Positions 8,325 through 15,430 of a stretch of DNA of 35,484 nucleotides are shown piece by piece. The DNA lies in NCBI GenBank assembly GCA_964489835.1, contig CAZBBC010000032.1, positions 1 to 35,484 on the forward strand, given 5' to 3'. Source of the DNA: CAZBBC01 sp964489835 (GTDB taxonomy: Bacteria; Calditrichota; Calditrichia; JAJRVZ01). Position numbers and translations under genes: made by a program. A model generated the notes under the pieces. It was not told the origin of the DNA, searched no databases, and worked only from the letters and a program-made list of their open reading frames with translations. The first letter of the stretch is position 1; every line of letters starts with the position of its first letter.

Positions 8325-9262
8325 AGACAACATTCTTTTTGCTGCTGTTAATGCTTCTGACCGATACCCTTCTTTCAGCAGCGGATATTCCTTATCTGAC
8401 CGGTCGGGTGACCGATAACGCAGAAATTCTTTCGGAGACAACACGCCAATCGCTCACCGTAAGTCTGAAGGAGCACGAGGACCGCACAAGCAACCAGATC
8501 GCTATTCTCACCGTTCCCACGATTAACGGGGAGAGTATTGAAGAATACGCCGTTGAGGTTTTCGACGCATGGAAGCTCGGCCAGCAAGATAAGGACAACG
8601 GCATTCTGATGGTGGTCGTTCCCAATGACCGGCGCATGCGCATTGAAGTGGGTTACGGACTTGAAGCAACACTCACTGACGCGATGGCGGGGAGAATCAT
8701 TCAATTCGCTATGACTCCCAAGTTCAAGAATGGAGACTATGATGGCGGAATTACCGATGGGATCAGGGCCGTTATAGATGTGCTGGAAGGTGGTGAACTG
8801 GCGGACATAGAAAGTAGAACCAGTACATCAGCAGAGTCGTACGGTTTGGACTTTGAAGGGCCTGATCTTTCGATTACAGAACGCATTCTTATGGGCGCTT
8901 TTATTTTCGGCATTATCGGACTCTTTACGGTGATTGGTGTTCTCACGCCAGGTGTAGGCTGGTTTCTTTACTTTTTTCTTATCCCATTCTGGGCCACATT
9001 CCCGATCATTGTTCTGGGCACCGGGGGCGCCTTAGCATGTCTTATCACTTATATCATTGCATTCCCTGTGGCAAAATTACTACTTAAAAATACCGATTGG
9101 TATAAGAAGGCCAAAAAAGATTTGCGCACGAAGGGAAGCGCTTCTATCGGCGGCTTCAAGCTGTCCTCAGGCGGTTCCGGCAGCTCCTGGAGTTCCGGTA
9201 GCTCCGGTTTTTCAGGGGGCGGCGGATCATCGGGCGGTGGTGGTGCTTCCGGTAGCTGGTAG
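8321..9262 (+). CDS. YgcG-like TPM-domain protein with Gly/Ser-rich tail
   Basis: A 313-residue exported membrane protein with a signal peptide (about 1-20) and a complete TPM domain, roughly 22-150: VTDNAEILSETTRQSL, TSNQIAILTVP, DNGILMVVVPNDRRMRIEVGY and GGITDGIRAVI. Two membrane segments (about 188-210 and 220-255) follow, then a low-complexity tail SGGGGSSGGGGASGSW. This architecture is the classic YgcG form. GAGGAGAAGG lies just before the start, inside the end of the previous gene. The Gly/Ser tail is typical of the family and should not be read as a repeat element. It is probably a partner of the upstream TPM protein in the envelope. Confidence 0.88.
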   Translation: MKTTFFLLLLMLLTDTLLSAADIPYLTGRVTDNAEILSETTRQSLTVSLKEHEDRTSNQIAILTVPTINGESIEEYAVEVFDAWKLGQQDKDNGILMVVVPNDRRMRIEVGYGLEATLTDAMAGRIIQFAMTPKFKNGDYDGGITDGIRAVIDVLEGGELADIESRTSTSAESYGLDFEGPDLSITERILMGAFIFGIIGLFTVIGVLTPGVGWFLYFFLIPFWATFPIIVLGTGGALACLITYIIAFPVAKLLLKNTDWYKKAKKDLRTKGSASIGGFKLSSGGSGSSWSSGSSGFSGGGGSSGGGGASGSW

Positions 9263-9281
9263 GAGAGACTTTTTCATTATT

Positions 9282-9362
9282 AGGAGGAGTGGAAATTGGA
9301 GAATCATCTTTAAATTTGAAGATGGTGATGTCTATGATCTTGATTATTTAGATTATCATTAG
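9282..9362 (+). pseudogene. HigB-type toxin, only the last 26 codons remain
   Basis: Immediately upstream of the HigA gene, the frame ending at the TAG of 9360-9362 reads SGNWRIIFKFEDGDVYDLDY then LDYH. This matches the C-terminal strands of HigB/RelE-type toxins, which typically end in a xxWRICFxWxDGxAYDVEIVDYH-like pattern. Nothing upstream in any frame resembles the first two thirds of a toxin, and only 19 bp separate the relic from the preceding TPM stop. The toxin has lost its N-terminus at this junction. It has no start codon or ribosome binding site of its own. Confidence 0.75.
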
Positions 9363-9382
9363 CTTAGAAAGGAAGATAAAAT

Positions 9383-9676
9383 ATGTATAAACCAGCTCAC
9401 CCTGGTGAAGTTCTGAAAGAGATGTATTTAGAACCATTGGGACTCACGGTCACCAATGCTGCCGAGTCCCTTGGAATTACGAGAAAGACATTATCAGAAT
9501 TAATAAATGGGCGATCAGGTATAAGTACCTCAATGGCACTTCGATTATCAAAGGCGTTTGGTACAACACCCGAACTATGGCTAAATATGCAGCAGAATTA
9601 TGACTTGTGGAGAGTGAAGAAAAAAACGAGACTCTCCAAAGTTAAAGTACTCTTTGAAGCATCTATCCCTATATAA
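9383..9676 (+). CDS. higA: HigA-family antitoxin (XRE helix-turn-helix), orphaned
   Basis: A 97-residue protein with the typical HigA opening PAHPGEVLKEMYLEPLGLTV, an XRE helix-turn-helix (NAAESLGITRKTLSELINGR) and the family ending TTPELWLNMQQNYDLW. AAAGGAAG before ATG 9383 is a good ribosome binding site. In intact loci higB precedes higA; here only the 3' tip of higB is left, so this antitoxin has no local toxin. It may persist as a DNA-binding repressor or as protection against a toxin elsewhere in the genome. The 97-residue length is ordinary for the family and nothing looks damaged. Confidence 0.9.
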   Translation: MYKPAHPGEVLKEMYLEPLGLTVTNAAESLGITRKTLSELINGRSGISTSMALRLSKAFGTTPELWLNMQQNYDLWRVKKKTRLSKVKVLFEASIPI

Positions 9677-9766
9677 TATAAAGGTTTACCTATCATGCGC
9701 TTTAACGCGGATCCGGCGAAGTCCGGCGAAGCCGGACGCCAACCGTTGGGCAAAGGAACCTATTAC

Positions 9767-11413
9767 ATGAGAAATCTAATAATCTTTTTTGCTATCGCAT
9801 TACTCGGCTGCACCGGGTGTGTCACCACACAGACAAATCACGAAGTTCTCGAAGCTGACATCGTCATCTACGGCGGAACATCTGCTGCCGTTATCTCGGC
9901 CGTTCAGGCGCAACGTATGGGCAAGTCGGTGATCGTTGTCTCTCCTGACAAACATCTGGGCGGGCTGTCATCCGGGGGGCTCGGCTGGACAGACACCGGT
10001 AACAATTCAGTCATCGGTGGACTCTCACGAGAATTTTATCAACGCATATGGTGGTATTATGAAAAGCCGGAAGCCTGGAAATGGCAGAAGCGATCAGAAT
10101 ACGGCAATCGCGGGCAAGGTTCTCCTGCGATGGATGGAAAAGAACGCACCATGTGGATATTCGAACCGCATGTTGCCGAACAGGTCTTTGATGATCTCAT
10201 CAGCGAACATAAGATTAATGTTTACCGCGACGAATGGCTGAACCGGGAGCGAGGCGTCGAAAAAGACCTGAATCGCATCCACTCCATTACTACTCTCAGC
10301 GGCAGGATATTCCGGGGCAAGGTGTTCATCGATGCGACCTACGAAGGTGACCTGATGGCGGCGGGAGGCGTCAGCTATCACGTGGGTCGCGAAGCTAACA
10401 GTGTCTATAGCGAAAATTGGAACGGCATCCAGGTTGGCATTCTCCATCATGATCACCACTTTGGAAACAGCAAGATCTCACCCTACGTCATACCGGGTGA
10501 TCCCACCAGCGGTCTGTTACCCGGAATCTCGGCGGAAGATCCGGGCAAGAAGGGAGAGGGTGACCACAGAGTACAGGCATACTGTTTCCGAATGTGCCTG
10601 ACCGACCATCCGGATAACAGGATTCCCTTCCCCAAACCTGCAGGATACGACCCGGGACAATACGAACTACTTCTCCGCGTTCTGAAATCAGGCTGGCAAG
10701 ATGTCTTCAAGAAATTTGACCCAATCCCAAACCGGAAGACGGACACAAACAACCATGGTCCGTTTAGCACCGACAATATCGGTATGAACTATGACTATCC
10801 CGAGGGCTCTTACGAACGCCGCCGGGAGATTATAAAAAATCATGAGATCTATCAAAAGGGCTTGATGTACTTTTTAGCGAACGATCCCCGAGTACCAGAA
10901 AACATCAGAAATCGTATGAGTAAGTGGGGCTTGTCCAAAGATGAGTTCATCGATAACGGATACTGGCCTCATCAGCTCTATATCCGCGAAGCGCGTCGTA
11001 TGATCGGAGAGTATGTGACAACAGAAAATGATATACAGGGAAAACGCCAGGTTCCCAATCCCATTGGCATGGGATCCTATACAATGGATTCACATAATGT
11101 GCAGCGATACGTCACATCTGATGGTTTCGTCCAGAATGAGGGTGACATCGGTGTTCATCCAAAGAAACCATACCAGATCGCCTACGGCTCCATCGTTCCG
11201 AAGAAGAACGAGTGCGAAAACCTGCTGGTTCCTGTGTGTGTATCGAGCTCACACATTGCATTTGGATCTATCCGTATGGAACCTGTATTTATGATTTTGG
11301 GCCAGAGCGCTGCCACTGCTGCCAGTTTTGCCATTGATGATGATGTTGCGGTCCAGGATGTGAAATACGATAAACTGAAGAACCGGTTGATTGATGACAA
11401 ACAACGATTGTGA
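9767..11413 (+). CDS. Lipoprotein FAD-dependent oxidoreductase
   Basis: A 548-residue protein starting at ATG 9767, chosen because AAAGGA lies just upstream and the following residues form a lipoprotein signal peptide (MRNLIIFFAIALLGC). An earlier in-frame ATG (9695) would add 24 residues encoded by a GC-rich GGCGAA repeat. The FAD-binding Rossmann start is VLEADIVIYGGTSAAVISAV followed by GKSVIVVS and HLGGLSSGGLGWTD, as in the FAD_oxidored family common in Planctomycetota and candidate phyla. Near the C-terminus, SSSHIAFGSIRMEPVFMILG is the second FAD contact typical of that family. Substrates are unknown; neighbours suggest sugars or sugar acids. Confidence 0.82.
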   Translation: MRNLIIFFAIALLGCTGCVTTQTNHEVLEADIVIYGGTSAAVISAVQAQRMGKSVIVVSPDKHLGGLSSGGLGWTDTGNNSVIGGLSREFYQRIWWYYEKPEAWKWQKRSEYGNRGQGSPAMDGKERTMWIFEPHVAEQVFDDLISEHKINVYRDEWLNRERGVEKDLNRIHSITTLSGRIFRGKVFIDATYEGDLMAAGGVSYHVGREANSVYSENWNGIQVGILHHDHHFGNSKISPYVIPGDPTSGLLPGISAEDPGKKGEGDHRVQAYCFRMCLTDHPDNRIPFPKPAGYDPGQYELLLRVLKSGWQDVFKKFDPIPNRKTDTNNHGPFSTDNIGMNYDYPEGSYERRREIIKNHEIYQKGLMYFLANDPRVPENIRNRMSKWGLSKDEFIDNGYWPHQLYIREARRMIGEYVTTENDIQGKRQVPNPIGMGSYTMDSHNVQRYVTSDGFVQNEGDIGVHPKKPYQIAYGSIVPKKNECENLLVPVCVSSSHIAFGSIRMEPVFMILGQSAATAASFAIDDDVAVQDVKYDKLKNRLIDDKQRL

Positions 11414-11463
11414 ACAATGCAAAACTCTATGCGCTGCAATTTATCACAGATGACAAACCGTGA
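11413..11463 (+). pseudogene. C-terminal relic like the end of the 3371-5809 protein
   Basis: Overlapping the last base of the FAD gene's stop and in another frame, the sequence reads NNAKLYALQFITDDKP and stops. The 812-residue protein upstream ends KNTKLYALQFVTGG and stops. The nucleotide match is also close (AAAACTCTATGC shared, then GCAATTT). This is best explained as the extreme 3' end of a second gene of that family whose body has been deleted or replaced. A further open stretch ending at 11545 (MFIAYGNIAYQIAKKYPNDQ) has a coding look, but I cannot place it. Confidence 0.6.
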
Positions 11464-11615
11464 CAAAACCGGGTAGCGGTGAAATGTTCATAGCGTATGG
11501 CAATATTGCATACCAGATTGCGAAAAAGTATCCTAACGATCAATAATGATTACAATTTTTTAACATGACGATTAGTCCGACTAATTATAATTGACGTTAA
11601 TAACGATGAATACAA

Positions 11616-12458
11616 ATGTGCATATTTAACAATACTATATTAATACTTTTCCTCTTCTTCATCGAAATATATTGCCAACCTGCTATTAATTATCTTTGGC
11701 TCGATGAAAATTATAGTGCAGACTATTACAAGATTTCAAATATACCCTTACCTGAGGGATATCAGAGATTAGAATATAGCCATAATTCTTTTCAGGAATG
11801 GTTAAGACAGTTACCATTGAAGATAAATCAGGACAAAGTTCACCTTTTTGACAATACATTGAAATCAAATCAAGATATTCATTATAAAATCATTGATATA
11901 GATGTTGGAGATAGAGATTTACAACAATGTGCTGATGCAATTATCCGGCTTTATGCTGAATACTTATATTCTTTGGAAAAATATGATAATATTTCGTTTA
12001 ATTTTACTAGCGGTGATAGAGCACTTTTCAAAGATTGGGTAAATGGTTTAAGACCAATTATAAATAATAATAAAGTAAAGTGGGAGAAACTGGCCGCTTA
12101 TGATATTTCTTATAAAAATTTCCGAAAATATCTGATGACTGTTTTTACCTATTCTGGAAGCTACTCCCTTGCAAAAGAAATGAAAAATGTAAAAGATATA
12201 AAAGACTTGCAGATAGGCGATGTATTTTTACAAGGAGGTTTTCCTGGGCATGGCGTTATCGTTGTAGATTTGGCGGTTAATCCATTTTTAGGGGAGAAAA
12301 TTTTTATGATGGCTCAAAGCTATATGCCAGCACAAGAGATTCATATTCTAAAAAACATAGAAAATGATTCCATTAGTCCTTGGTATAAAATTTTATCTAC
12401 TGATAATCTTTATACTCCTGAATGGACCTTCAAGTGGAAAGATTTAAAAAGATTTTGA
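11616..12458 (+). CDS. DUF4846 protein, exported
   Basis: A 280-residue protein with an N-terminal hydrophobic signal (about 1-20). It has the features of the DUF4846 family: PLPEGYQRLEYSHNSFQEWL then RQLPLK, DIDVGDRDLQQCADAIIRL, YDNISFNFTSG, and a late LQIGDVFLQGGFPGHGVIVV. The function of the family is unknown; the late GxPGHG motif with a conserved His suggests a hydrolase-like or binding pocket, but that is inference. The gene is markedly richer in A and T than its neighbours and uses many AAT, AAA and TTA codons, so recent acquisition is possible. No clear ribosome binding site precedes ATG 11616. Confidence 0.8.
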   Translation: MCIFNNTILILFLFFIEIYCQPAINYLWLDENYSADYYKISNIPLPEGYQRLEYSHNSFQEWLRQLPLKINQDKVHLFDNTLKSNQDIHYKIIDIDVGDRDLQQCADAIIRLYAEYLYSLEKYDNISFNFTSGDRALFKDWVNGLRPIINNNKVKWEKLAAYDISYKNFRKYLMTVFTYSGSYSLAKEMKNVKDIKDLQIGDVFLQGGFPGHGVIVVDLAVNPFLGEKIFMMAQSYMPAQEIHILKNIENDSISPWYKILSTDNLYTPEWTFKWKDLKRF

Positions 12459-12598
12459 TATTTCAATAGCGATTTATTTTATATACCAAATTAATGTCTG
12501 ACGGAGCAATGTAACGGGACCCTCCAGTTGCGGCATTACTTTAATCAGGGCAAGTTTCCTGACGCCACTAATTGCTAACCGTTTGATGTGAGGAATAT

Positions 12599-13732
12599 AT
12601 GAACCGACGCCAAAGACTGATGGCTACGTTACGTGGTGAGTGGGTTGACCGCCCGGCGGTTTCCTTCTACGAACTTAATGGCCTCGACGAGAATCCTCAT
12701 GACAATGATCCATTCAATATCTATTCCCATCCGTCATGGCAGCCTCTCATCAAGTTGACGAAAGAAAAGACTGATCGCATTGTCATGCGCGGTGTCGCCT
12801 TCGATTCAGTCCTGCCCGATCCCGTCGAGTCGCTTGCGCGGACGGAAACCCACCTACACAGTGGAAGCCGAATCACCGTACGTCGCATTTCAATCGGAGA
12901 TCGCACCCTGACATCCCGAACCCGCAGAGATCCGAATGTAAACACGGTCTGGACGGAGGAGCCTCTGCTGAAGGATGTTGACGACCTGCGTGCGTTCCTT
13001 GAGATTCCTATTGCCAGCGCCGATGATGCCTCCGAGATCGATTCTGTGCTTAATACGGAATCGGAATTAGGAGAGACGGGAATTGTGATGATCGATACAC
13101 CCGATCCGCTTTGTCTGGCCGCTTCCCTGTTTGACATGGGCATATACACGGTGATCGCGATGACGGAACCGTTGCTCTTTCATGCGTTGCTGGAACGCTT
13201 CGCGTCAAACTTGTGGGCTAAGACAGAAGCGGTTGCCAAGGCACTTCCGGGACGGCTGTGGCGTATCTATGGCCCTGAGTACGCGTCCCCGCCCCACTTG
13301 CCGCCGCCGCTTTTTCGCGAGTATGTATGTCGGTATGTAACGCCTATGATTGAGGCGATTCACCGCCATGCCGGGTACGCCCGCATCCATTCCCACGGCA
13401 ACCTGAAGTCGATTCTCGACGATATTGCCGCCATGGGTGCCGATGGACTCGACCCCATTGAACCGCCGCCGCAAGGCGACGTTGAGCTGAAATACGTCCG
13501 CGAGCGGTATGGCAAAGACATGGTGCTCTTCGGCAATCTTGAAGTCAGCGATATCGAGAACCTCCCGACCGATAAATTCGCCGAAAAGGTCAGGTATGCT
13601 ATCGCCGAGGGAACGTCGGGAAACGGTCGCGGATTTGTCTTGATGCCATCTGCCTGTCCCTATGGTAGAGAACTGTCCACCTTAGCATTAAGGAACTATG
13701 AGAAGATGATAGAGGTTGTAGAAGATCTATGA
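12599..13732 (+). CDS. URO-D-like (corrinoid methyltransferase type) protein
   Basis: A 377-residue protein of the uroporphyrinogen decarboxylase superfamily, in the branch that includes methylcobamide:CoM methyltransferases rather than heme-pathway HemE. It opens MNRRQRLMATLRGEWVDRPA, the usual start of this branch. The putative zinc region reads ARIHSHGNLKSILDDI (H264, H266) where MtaA-type enzymes have HxCG, and a cysteine lies at C353 in LMPSACPYG. The metal site may therefore be His-His-Cys instead of His-Cys-Cys. AGGA lies four bases before the start. Substrate unknown; possible roles are methyl transfer or demethylation of a plant-derived compound. A second, divergent relative is at 20339-21424. 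Confidence 0.82.
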   Translation: MNRRQRLMATLRGEWVDRPAVSFYELNGLDENPHDNDPFNIYSHPSWQPLIKLTKEKTDRIVMRGVAFDSVLPDPVESLARTETHLHSGSRITVRRISIGDRTLTSRTRRDPNVNTVWTEEPLLKDVDDLRAFLEIPIASADDASEIDSVLNTESELGETGIVMIDTPDPLCLAASLFDMGIYTVIAMTEPLLFHALLERFASNLWAKTEAVAKALPGRLWRIYGPEYASPPHLPPPLFREYVCRYVTPMIEAIHRHAGYARIHSHGNLKSILDDIAAMGADGLDPIEPPPQGDVELKYVRERYGKDMVLFGNLEVSDIENLPTDKFAEKVRYAIAEGTSGNGRGFVLMPSACPYGRELSTLALRNYEKMIEVVEDL

Positions 13733-13736
13733 ATAG

Positions 13737-14036
13737 AATCATCGAACAAAATTCAGTATACCCATGCAGGCACATGTAACAGTTTATTTTAGACGAGGAA
13801 TCTCGTTCGTACTTGGCGACTCACGCACGGGGCAAATTTCTGCACTTGCGTTTCAAGCGGTGATGTTTGGTCTGATCCACGCCTATCAAGGCCCTACAGG
13901 AATCGCCGGCTCGACATTTAGCGGTCTGGTCTTCGGGGCGGTTACTCTCGCGGGTTGCTGGTCTATCTGGCCGGCAGCCCTTGCTCACAGCGTTAACAAC
14001 ACCATCGGTATTATTGCGTTTTATCATGGAGAGTAA
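13737..14036 (+). pseudogene. CPBP-family intramembrane protease, N-terminally truncated
   Basis: The frame open from 13737, with a first ATG at 13764 lacking a ribosome binding site, encodes the last part of a CPBP (Abi/CaaX-type) membrane protease. Motif 2 appears as VMFGLIHAYQGPTG and motif 3 as ALAHSVNNTIG. The hallmark Glu-Glu of motif 1, which should lie just before the segment matching TVYFRRG, and the helices ahead of it are missing. The break lies directly after the URO-D-like stop codon. I read this as a relic; without the glutamates it should not be catalytic. Confidence 0.7.
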
Positions 14037-14160
14037 TGTACTTACAGTTGTGAGGTTGATAAACCGGTTTCAGATTATAAATGTGTTTTAAGTCCCAGGA
14101 GAAAAGTCGTCATCACTATGGGAAATAATAACAAATCCTGATAAAATAAGAGGAATTGAA

Positions 14161-15003
14161 ATGACAAACCGTAGTGCCGCTATATCGTCGATGAGAACAG
14201 TACGTACATTTCTTAAAGTCGGGTCATGATCAGAAACATTGTTGAGAGTTCTCAACCACGCATATTATCACCCGTTGAAACCTGAGGAACAGGCTTCCAT
14301 GCCCTTTGCGGGCGGAATAATGCAACATGGCTACCAATGCGGCATGATTTGGGGCGCGACGTTTGCCGCGGGAGCCCAAACGTATAGGCTTCTTGGCCCG
14401 GGCCCGCAAGCTGAAACCAAGGCAATTTTAGCAGCACAAAGGCTTGTGGAGTCTTTCCGTGCCAGCAACAACAATATAAATTGCCTCGAAATAACTGATA
14501 TAGACAAGTCATCATCAACGATGCAAATGATTACATATTTCCTTATAAAAGGCGGAACTATCGGCTGCATGCGCATGGCCGCAAAATATGCGCAGGTAGC
14601 ATTCAGTGACATAAATACCGCTCTTTCCGACAAACTTGTCGAGGTGCCCCCCCCTCCGGTAAGTTGTGCGGCAATGCTGGCACAAAAAATGGGCCAATCC
14701 GACATGCATACGGTAATGGCAGCGGGATTTGCGGGTGGAATCGGTTTATGCGGAGGTGCCTGTGGAGCATTGGGAGCGGCAATATGGATCCTCGGAATGA
14801 ATAGTAACCAGGAAGGAAACGACAAAATTGATTTTAATAATCCCAAAGCACTGGCAGTGATTGAGAAATTTTTTAAATGTGCCGACTTTGAATTCGAGTG
14901 TTCCGAAATAGTCGGACGGAAATTTGAAAATATCGGCGACCATGCCGCGTATTTGCGCGATGGAGGCTGCTCGAAAATCATTGAGGTACTAGCTACCGCT
15001 TGA
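14161..15003 (+). CDS. C_GCAxxG_C_C redox protein, predicted selenoprotein (Sec23 at TGA 14227)
   Basis: ATG 14161 has a strong AAGAGGA site six bases upstream. The frame runs to the TGA at 15001-15003 with a single internal TGA at 14227-14229, giving 280 residues if read through. The product has two homologous halves. In half 1 the positions U23, C60 (GYQCGMIWGA), C108 and C136 correspond to C169, C201 (GACGALGAA), C247 and C270 of half 2. The TGA thus sits at the first signature cysteine of the family (SUSETLL against SCAAMLA). A hairpin at 14241-14256 fits a bacterial SECIS. Other genes here use TGA as a normal stop, so general recoding is unlikely. Without read-through, translation would have to restart at a TTG (14239), losing the conserved residue. 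The family is a putative redox-active metal or thiol protein of unknown partner. Confidence 0.75.
14241..14256 (+). promoter_or_regulatory. Predicted bacterial SECIS hairpin
   Basis: GTTGAG (14241-14246) pairs perfectly with CTCAAC (14251-14256) around the loop AGTT. The loop begins 17 nt after the in-frame TGA, within the spacing used for bacterial SECIS elements, and has G in its second position as the general model requires, followed by U as in E. coli fdhF. The stem lies in coding sequence, as bacterial SECIS elements do. The stem is short, and outer pairs (39-58, 37-60) are interrupted. Confidence 0.6.
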
Positions 15004-15430
15004 TTGGCAGGATAAGCATTCTAGAAAGGCGGAAGGTATTGTATAATATTATACCTGCTTGAAGAATCCAACTATAATAAAGCGTTGCAGTTGACTGCGG
15101 ATAGACTGGTCATTCAAATCCTCAATGTTTAATAAAAATATAAAAACTGAGATATATAATTTCATGAGTGTCCGGTCAAAACTTTAATCATTAACAATTA
15201 TCACAGGTAACCATAGTGTTAACCAGGAAAAAAGCACTCTATCATGCAGAGTATTTTGTTTATACATACATCCATATATTGGATAAATTTTGCTTCAAGA
15301 AGACTCTAATTGACCTTATATTTTCTTAAACGTATATTCTTTTATCATTAGAAAATATGATCGATATTTATTTGCCATTTTCTTCATCCCAACAGCAGCA
15401 ACGTGATCGACAAAACCATTTCAGATAATA
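15004..15430. other. 427-bp noncoding spacer
   Basis: No gene is visible in any frame. It contains an AT-rich inverted repeat near 15036-15058 (AGGTAT and ATACCT arms) without a T-run, and the 30-bp repeat described separately at 15164-15193. Beyond that I see nothing interpretable. Confidence 0.6.
15164..15193 (+). repeat. 30-bp repeat, inverted copy at 30305-30334
   Basis: The block starting ATGAGTGTCCGGT and ending CTTTAATCATTA matches the reverse complement of 30305-30334 with only two mismatches. The GTGTCCGGT core resembles the outer end of an insertion-sequence terminal repeat. A third, partial GTGTCCGGT end lies at 30117-30131. Confidence 0.6.

Noticed and set aside
8321..9262. Gly/Ser-rich tail as a low-complexity artefact or repeat
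   Set aside because: Such tails are normal in YgcG-type TPM proteins.
9057..9362. 101-codon frame running through the TPM gene into the HigB relic
   Set aside because: The first two thirds are an out-of-frame reading of the YgcG-like gene's Gly/Ser tail; only the last 26 codons resemble a protein family.
9695..9766. N-terminal extension of the FAD oxidoreductase
   Set aside because: The 24 added residues come from a GGCGAA repeat and place charged residues before the lipoprotein signal; AAAGGA supports ATG 9767.
12459..12598. Possible riboswitch before the URO-D-like gene
   Set aside because: The spacer has some GC-rich pairing potential, but I find no B12-box or other known riboswitch core.
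14239..15003. Shorter start of the C_GCAxxG_C_C gene at TTG 14239
   Set aside because: It has no ribosome binding site and would remove the first conserved signature position; ATG 14161 in the same frame has a strong site.
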